The translations under genes were made by a program, and so were the position numbers. This document shows, in pieces, positions 12,173 to 17,396 of a DNA stretch of 17,396 bases (position 1 is the first letter of the stretch; the number at the start of each line of letters is the position of its first letter). The stretch spans positions 1 to 17,396 of the forward strand of contig DASWIE010000046.1 in assembly GCA_036397815.1 (NCBI GenBank). The letters are read 5' to 3'. This DNA is from DASQFY01 sp036397815. GTDB lineage: Bacteria; Chloroflexota; Limnocylindria; QHBO01. The notes under the pieces were generated by a model. That model was not told where the DNA came from and made no database searches. It was given only the letters and a program-made list of their open reading frames with translations.

Positions 12173-14380
12173 ATGGAGCTGCTCATCGTCCTCATTCCAG
12201 CCCTGCCGCTGGCAGGCTTCCTGTTCGCCGTGCTGGTCGGCCCGCGCCTGGATCGGGTGCCGGTGCACGGCCACGCCGAGCACGGCGAGGAGTCCCACGC
12301 CGACGCGGCGCACGGCGACGCAGGCGCGGCCGATCACGACGCGGTAGACGAGTCAGGCTTCCGCCCGATCCCGTCCGAGGAGGAGCAGGCCGCCACCAGC
12401 CCGCACGCCGGGCACGCCGACGATCTGGCCAACAGCAACGGCGCCGATGGGGTGATCCCGCCGGAGCTGAACGACGGCCTCGGCCAGGCCGGCCACGTGA
12501 CCGAGGACGGGCCGCAGCCGGTCTACCGCTCGTGGATCGTCCCGGTCGGCCTGGTGGGGCTGTCGTGGATCTTCAGCATGTTCGTCTTCGCCGGCGTGGT
12601 GTTCGGCGGCAACGAGTACCACGTGACGCTCTACGAGTGGATCGGCTCCGGAGACTTCCGGATCGACATCGCCTTCACGGTCGACTCCCTGACCGCGATG
12701 CTGCTGCTGGTGGTGAGCACGGTGGGCCTCCTCGTCCACGTCTACTCCATCGGCTACATGAATCGCGACCGCGGGTTCTGGCGCTTCTTCGCCTACCTGA
12801 ACCTGTTCATGTTCAGCATGCTGCTGCTGATCCTGGGCGACAACTTCCTGCTGCTCTACGTGGGCTGGGAGGCGGTCGGCCTGTGCAGCTACCTGCTCAT
12901 CGGCTACTGGTACAAGAAGCCCTCGGCGGCGGGGGCGGCAAAGAAGGCGTTCGTCGTCAACCGGATCGGCGACTTCGGGTTCGGCCTGGGGGTGATCCTG
13001 ATCTGGGTCAACCTGGGCACGCTGAGCTTCCGCGAGGTGTTCGAGCAGATCGGGACGCTGGAGGGCGGGACGGTCACCCTCATCGCGCTGCTGCTCTTCG
13101 CCGGCGCCGTCGGCAAGTCCGCCCAGTTCCCGCTCCACGTCTGGCTGCCGGACGCGATGGAGGGCCCCACCCCGGTCAGCGCCCTGATCCACGCCGCGAC
13201 GATGGTGAACGCCGGCGTCTACCTGGTAGCTCGCGCCAACCCGATCTTCGCCGAGTCGCCGGCGGCGATGTGGGTGGTGGCCGGCATCGGCGTCTTCACC
13301 GCCATCTTCGCGGCCGCCATCGCGCTGACCCAGAACGACATCAAGAAGGTGCTCGCCTACTCCACCGTGAGCCAGCTGGCGTACATGTTCTTCGCGCTGG
13401 GCATCGGCGCCTGGGTGGCGGCCATCTTCCACCTCGTCAGCCACGGCTTCTTCAAGGGCCTGCTCTTCATGGGCTCCGGCTCGGTGATCCACGGCGCGGC
13501 GGGCGAGCAAGACATCCGCTTCCTGGGCGGCATGCGCGAACGGATGCGGTGGACCTATCGCACCATGGTGGTCGGGTCGTTGGCCCTGGCCGGCATCCCC
13601 ATCTTCGCCGGCTTCTTCAGCAAGGACGAGATCCTGGCCGAGGCATTCAACCGCGGCTACTACCTGTTCTACGTGATCGGGGTGGTGGTCGCCTTCATGA
13701 CCGCCTTCTACACCTTCCGCATGATCTACCTGACCTTCCATGGCCGATGGCGTGGCGGTCGTGACGTCTTTCGGCAAATCCACGAGTCGGCACCCACCAT
13801 GGTCGCCCCGCTCGTGATCCTGGCGGTGCCGACCATCCTGGCCGGCCTGCTGCTGGGCATCCCGCCGGAGGGAGGCCTGATCCACGGCTGGCTGGAGGAG
13901 GTCTTCGCTCACTCCGAGGCGGCGGGCGTCCTGCCCGGCTCGCTGGCCGCCGGCGAGCACCACGGCTTCGAGCTGCTGGGGATCGGTGGCCTGCTGCTGC
14001 TGGTGGGCGCCTCCGCCGGCGCGGCCGGCATCTGGCTGGCGTACCGCTGGTACGTCCTCGATCCGGAGGCGCCGAAGCGCTTCGTGCAGCGCATCCCGTT
14101 CGGGCTCGGCCCGGGGATGTACGCCGCCAGCGTGAACAAGTACTACGTCGATGACGTCTACCAGCTCGTCTTCGCCCGTGGCGGCGTGCTGCTCGCCAAT
14201 GCGCTGTGGTGGTTCGACGCGAAGGTCATCGACGGGGCCGTCAACGGCATCGCCTGGATCGCCCAGCGCCTCGGCGGACTGCTGCGCAAGGTGCAGACCG
14301 GCCGGGTCGAGAACTACGGGCTCGGCATGGCCGCCGGGCTGGTGCTGGTGCTGATCGCCTACCTGGTGATCCGGCCGTGA
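12173..14380 (+). CDS. nuoL: NADH-quinone oxidoreductase subunit L with His/acid-rich insert
   Basis: NuoL (ND5) is the distal antiporter-like proton-pumping subunit with a long lateral helix at its C-terminus. The product has 735 residues, against about 610 in E. coli. Key residues are present: Glu233 (VGWEAVGLCSY), Lys315 (GKSAQFPLHVWLPDA), His340, Lys428 (SHGFFKGLLF) and Lys484 (FFSKDEIL). Most of the extra length is a hydrophilic insert between the first and second helices (about residues 30-118), with nine His, many Asp/Glu and Ala/Gly. There is a 10-nt gap after nuoK and a GTGA overlap with nuoM. Confidence 0.96.
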   Translation: MELLIVLIPALPLAGFLFAVLVGPRLDRVPVHGHAEHGEESHADAAHGDAGAADHDAVDESGFRPIPSEEEQAATSPHAGHADDLANSNGADGVIPPELNDGLGQAGHVTEDGPQPVYRSWIVPVGLVGLSWIFSMFVFAGVVFGGNEYHVTLYEWIGSGDFRIDIAFTVDSLTAMLLLVVSTVGLLVHVYSIGYMNRDRGFWRFFAYLNLFMFSMLLLILGDNFLLLYVGWEAVGLCSYLLIGYWYKKPSAAGAAKKAFVVNRIGDFGFGLGVILIWVNLGTLSFREVFEQIGTLEGGTVTLIALLLFAGAVGKSAQFPLHVWLPDAMEGPTPVSALIHAATMVNAGVYLVARANPIFAESPAAMWVVAGIGVFTAIFAAAIALTQNDIKKVLAYSTVSQLAYMFFALGIGAWVAAIFHLVSHGFFKGLLFMGSGSVIHGAAGEQDIRFLGGMRERMRWTYRTMVVGSLALAGIPIFAGFFSKDEILAEAFNRGYYLFYVIGVVVAFMTAFYTFRMIYLTFHGRWRGGRDVFRQIHESAPTMVAPLVILAVPTILAGLLLGIPPEGGLIHGWLEEVFAHSEAAGVLPGSLAAGEHHGFELLGIGGLLLLVGASAGAAGIWLAYRWYVLDPEAPKRFVQRIPFGLGPGMYAASVNKYYVDDVYQLVFARGGVLLANALWWFDAKVIDGAVNGIAWIAQRLGGLLRKVQTGRVENYGLGMAAGLVLVLIAYLVIRP

Positions 14381-15900
14381 GCGACTGGCCAATCCTGACG
14401 CTGGTCGTCTTCACCCCGCTGCTGGGTGTGCTGGCGCTCCTGCTGCTGCCCGGCGACAACCATCGGGCCATCCGCTGGGTGGCGCTGCTGGCGGCGCTGG
14501 CCAGCGCCTTCTTCTCCTTCGTGCTGCTGGGCTACGAGACCGGTGGGCCCGAGTTCCAGTTCCGCGAGGAGATGGAGTGGATCCCCGCCTTCGGGATGGG
14601 CTACCGCCTCGGCGTCGACGGGCTGTCCGTGGTGCTGGTGCTGCTGACGACGGTCCTGTCGGTGGTCTCGATCCTCTATTCCTGGGACCCGATCAAGACC
14701 CGGGTCAAGGAGTACTACGCCACGATGCTGCTGCTGATGGTGGGCATGCTCGGCGTCTTCGTCAGCCTCGACCTGTTCCTGTTCTACGTCTTCTGGGAGA
14801 TCAGCCTGATCCCGATGTACCTGGTCATCGGGATCTGGGGCGGGCCGCGGCGCATCTACGCCACCGTCAAGTTCGTGATCTACACCCTGGTCGGCTCGCT
14901 GCTGATGCTGGTCGCCATCCTGGCGGTGGCGATCGCCCACGGCGCGGAATCGGGCACGTTCACCTTCGCCTACGAGCAGCTGCGCGGCTTCCCCTATGCC
15001 GATGGGCTGCAGGCCCTGGCGTTCGTGGCCTTCTTCCTGGCCTTCGCCATCAAGGTACCGATGTGGCCGCTCCACACCTGGCTGCCCGACGCTCACGTCG
15101 AGGCGCCCACCGCCGGCTCGATCCTCCTGGCGGCGGTGCTCCTGAAGCTGGGCGGCTACGGCTTCCTGCGCTTCAGCCTGCCGCTCCTGCCCGATGCCGC
15201 CATGGAGTTCGCGCCGATCGTCATCGGCCTCTCGATCGTGGCGATCATCTACGGCGCGCTGGTCAGCATGGTCCAGCCCGACCTGAAAAAGCTGATCGCC
15301 TACTCCAGCGTCTCGCACATGGGCTTCGTCACGCTCGGCACCTTCGTCTTCAACCAGCAGGGCATCTCCGGCGCCGTCTTCCAGATGGTGAGCCACGGGG
15401 TCACCACCGGCGCGCTCTTCCTGCTGGTGGGAGTCATCTACGAGCGCACCCACGACCGGATGATCGCCCACATGGGCGGGCTGAACGCCCGCCTGCCGCG
15501 CTACGCGGCGCTCTTCGGGCTGTTCACCTTCGCCAGCATCGGCCTGCCCGGACTGTCTGGCTTCGTGGGCGAGTTCCTGGTGGTGCTGGGCGCCTTCCAA
15601 TACAGCGGCTGGGTGGCGGCCGCGGCGATGTTCGTGGTCATCCTCAGCGCCGTCTACATGCTCTGGATGTTCCAGCGCGTCTTCTTCACCGTGCCGTCGG
15701 GCTGGATGCGGCGCTGGTGGCCGTCGCTGACCGACCTGACCCGCACCGAGTGGCTCTCCCTCGCGCCGCTGATCCTGCTGGTGGTGGGGCTCGGCGTCTT
15801 CCCGGGCCCGGTGCTGGGGGCGATCGAGTTGCCGGTGCAGCGCATCGTCGAGGCGGTCAATGGCTCCAGCGGCCTCACCTCGCTGTCGCTGCCGTGGTGA
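14377..15900 (+). CDS. nuoM: NADH-quinone oxidoreductase subunit M
   Basis: NuoM (ND4) is the second antiporter-like proton-pumping subunit. From GTG at 14377, which overlaps the nuoL stop as GTGA, it has 507 residues, the family's usual length, and begins SDWPILTLVVF after the initiator. Signature residues are Glu141 (YVFWEISLIPMY), Lys226 (FAIKVPMWPLHTWLPDAH), Lys257 (AVLLKLGGYG), and Glu399 in GFVGEF, all matching the proton-translocating Glu/Lys set of E. coli. About 14 hydrophobic helices are apparent. The frame is open further upstream only as out-of-frame nuoL. Confidence 0.96.
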   Translation: MSDWPILTLVVFTPLLGVLALLLLPGDNHRAIRWVALLAALASAFFSFVLLGYETGGPEFQFREEMEWIPAFGMGYRLGVDGLSVVLVLLTTVLSVVSILYSWDPIKTRVKEYYATMLLLMVGMLGVFVSLDLFLFYVFWEISLIPMYLVIGIWGGPRRIYATVKFVIYTLVGSLLMLVAILAVAIAHGAESGTFTFAYEQLRGFPYADGLQALAFVAFFLAFAIKVPMWPLHTWLPDAHVEAPTAGSILLAAVLLKLGGYGFLRFSLPLLPDAAMEFAPIVIGLSIVAIIYGALVSMVQPDLKKLIAYSSVSHMGFVTLGTFVFNQQGISGAVFQMVSHGVTTGALFLLVGVIYERTHDRMIAHMGGLNARLPRYAALFGLFTFASIGLPGLSGFVGEFLVVLGAFQYSGWVAAAAMFVVILSAVYMLWMFQRVFFTVPSGWMRRWWPSLTDLTRTEWLSLAPLILLVVGLGVFPGPVLGAIELPVQRIVEAVNGSSGLTSLSLPW

Positions 15901-15926
15901 GGACGTGGTGAGGGAAGGCTGAGCCG

Positions 15927-17384
15927 ATGCGCACCCTGAGCGACCTCTTCACGCTGCTGCCGGAGCTGATTCTGACCGTGACGGTGCTGACCGTGATCAC
16001 GGTCGACCTCTTCCTGCCCCGCGCGCTGAAGTGGCTGCTGACCCCGATCACCGTCTTCGGGCTGGCCCTCGCCGGAGTCGGATGCGCACTGGTGTGGGGC
16101 GTGAACGCCAGCGTCTTCGCCGGGTTCTACGTGGTCGACGACCTGTCGGTCTTCTTCAAGGCGGCCACCATCGTGATCGGCATCCTGGCCGCGCTCTTCG
16201 GGCCGGCCTACCTGATCTCGCGGCGGCTGCCGCTCGGCGAGTTCAACGCCATCCTGCTGTTCAGCCTGATCGGCATGTGCGTGCTGGCCAGCAGCTCGGA
16301 CCTGATCACCCTGTTCCTTGGCCTGGAGCTGATGGTGATGCCGTCCTACCTGCTCGCCGGCTTCCACAAGACCGATCGCTACAGCAACGAGGGCGGCCTG
16401 AAGTACTTCCTGCTCGGCTCGTTCGCGTCCGCCATCCTGCTGCTCGGCATCAGCTGGGCGTATGGCCTGACCGGCAGCACCCGAATCGATGCCATCGGCG
16501 CCGGACTGCTCGACAGCGGCCCGGCGGGCCTGGTGGCCATCGGCCTCCTGACCGTGGGCGGCACCTTCAAGATCGCGGCCGTCCCATTCCATTACTGGAC
16601 CCCGGACGCATACCAGGGCGCCCCCACGCCGCTCACCGGCTTCCTCTCGGTCGGCCCCAAGCTCGGCGCGTTCGCGCTGCTCGTCCGCCTGTTCGCGGTG
16701 GGCCTGGGGGCGGAGCGCAACGACTGGCTGGCGGTGATGGCCATCCTGGCGGTGCTGACCATGACCGGCGGCAACGTGGTGGCTCTGGCCCAGACCAACG
16801 TGAAGCGGATGCTCGCCTACTCGAGCATCGCCCACACCGGCTACATCATGGCCGGCCTGGCGGCGTTCGCCGCCGCCTCGACACCGCAGATCCAGCAGCA
16901 GGGCATCGAGGCGATCCTGTTCTACGTGCTCGGCTACGGGGTGATGAACATCGCCGCCTTCGCGGTGGTGGGCATGCTGCAACGGGACCCGCGCCGCTAT
17001 GGAGGGCTTGCCAGCTTCGCCGGGTTGGCCGGCCGCGCGCCGGCGCTCGCCGCCGCGATGGCGATCCTGCTCCTGTCGCTGACCGGGATTCCGCCGACCG
17101 TCGGCTTCTTCGCCAAGCTGTACGTGCTGCTGGCCGCGGTCGACGCCGGCCTCGGCTGGCTGGCGGTCCTGATCGCGCTGAACGCGGCGCTCGCCGCGTT
17201 CTACTACCTGCGCGTGATCGTGTACATGTACATGCGCGACGCCGAGCCGGATCCGGCGCCGATCGAGCGACATCCGTTCGGGTCCCTCGCACTGGTGCTC
17301 TCCGTCGCCGGGGTGGTGCTGCTGGGGCTCTTCCCGGAGCCGATCCTGGGCTTCCTGCGGAGCTCCGCCGGCAGCATCTTCTAG
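15927..17384 (+). CDS. nuoN: NADH-quinone oxidoreductase subunit N
   Basis: NuoN (ND2) is the antiporter-like subunit nearest to NuoK. The 485-residue product has about 14 hydrophobic helices. Glu134 (FLGLELMVMPSYLLAGF), Lys158 (GGLKYFLLGS), Lys215 (GTFKIAAVPFHYWTPDAY) and Lys245 (VGPKLGAF) are the family's conserved charged residues. The ATG has GGGAAGG (15912-15918) 8 nt upstream, one of the best ribosome-binding sites in the operon, which fits the 26-nt gap after nuoM. It is the last nuo gene in view. An ATG at 17389 may start another gene, but only 8 nt remain in the window. Confidence 0.97.
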   Translation: MRTLSDLFTLLPELILTVTVLTVITVDLFLPRALKWLLTPITVFGLALAGVGCALVWGVNASVFAGFYVVDDLSVFFKAATIVIGILAALFGPAYLISRRLPLGEFNAILLFSLIGMCVLASSSDLITLFLGLELMVMPSYLLAGFHKTDRYSNEGGLKYFLLGSFASAILLLGISWAYGLTGSTRIDAIGAGLLDSGPAGLVAIGLLTVGGTFKIAAVPFHYWTPDAYQGAPTPLTGFLSVGPKLGAFALLVRLFAVGLGAERNDWLAVMAILAVLTMTGGNVVALAQTNVKRMLAYSSIAHTGYIMAGLAAFAAASTPQIQQQGIEAILFYVLGYGVMNIAAFAVVGMLQRDPRRYGGLASFAGLAGRAPALAAAMAILLLSLTGIPPTVGFFAKLYVLLAAVDAGLGWLAVLIALNAALAAFYYLRVIVYMYMRDAEPDPAPIERHPFGSLALVLSVAGVVLLGLFPEPILGFLRSSAGSIF

Positions 17385-17396
17385 CCTGATGGCCGC

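Noticed and set aside
12353..14392. Very long minus-strand open frames, here and at 2966-4519, 6277-7890 and 15654-17273
   Set aside because: They are exact antisense shadows of nuoL, nuoH, nuoF/G-like and nuoN, with His/Asp/Arg/Gln-rich products that have no family features.

Overview
The window is a GC-rich bacterial locus that is almost entirely a respiratory complex I (NADH:quinone oxidoreductase, nuo) gene set. It is read on the + strand in the order nuoA-B-C-D-H-[I/E fusion]-F-[G-like]-(interruption)-J-K-L-M-N. Strong GC bias, GTG and apparent CTG starts, long antisense shadow ORFs and the general look of the Nuo proteins fit a high-GC lineage such as Chloroflexota or another Terrabacteria-like group. 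No rRNA or taxonomic marker is present, so this placement is inference.

Layout. Positions 1-364 hold no recognisable gene and probably carry the leader and promoter of the operon. From 365 to 9063 the genes are tightly coupled (overlaps of 10 and 4 nt, then gaps of 0-12 nt). They encode NuoA, NuoB, NuoC, NuoD, NuoH, a NuoI(half)-NuoE fusion, NuoF and a 790-residue flavoprotein in the place of NuoG. From 9064 to 11347 the operon is interrupted. Two minus-strand genes, a lipoprotein with six NHL repeats and a small VanZ-family membrane protein, lie between two non-coding stretches of about 300 nt. The membrane-arm genes nuoJ, K, L, M and N then run from 11348 to 17384.

The main discovery is that the peripheral arm looks heavily remodelled. 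(a) NuoI is cut after its first 4Fe-4S motif and fused in frame to NuoE. (b) The NuoE domain keeps only one of its two cysteine pairs for the 2Fe-2S cluster. (c) NuoF has lost one cysteine of the N3 4Fe-4S motif and the acidic FMN/NADH loop. (d) NuoG has no molybdopterin-fold domain; it has become a 2Fe-2S ferredoxin, a GltD-type FAD/NAD(P) oxidoreductase and a multi-cluster ferredoxin in one chain. (e) Its last cluster motif resembles the missing second half of NuoI. Q-module and proton-pumping residues in NuoB, D, H, K, L, M and N look intact. The simplest reading is a working quinone-reducing proton pump whose canonical FMN entry site is degenerate and whose electrons enter at a second flavin in the NuoG-like protein. 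This is a hypothesis from sequence only.

Other points of interest are two genes (nuoC, nuoJ) whose best starts are CTG codons, a histidine- and acid-rich insert in NuoL, a four-copy 15-nt tandem repeat at the NuoB N-terminus, and matching TAGA(A/C)T motifs upstream of nuoA and nuoJ.
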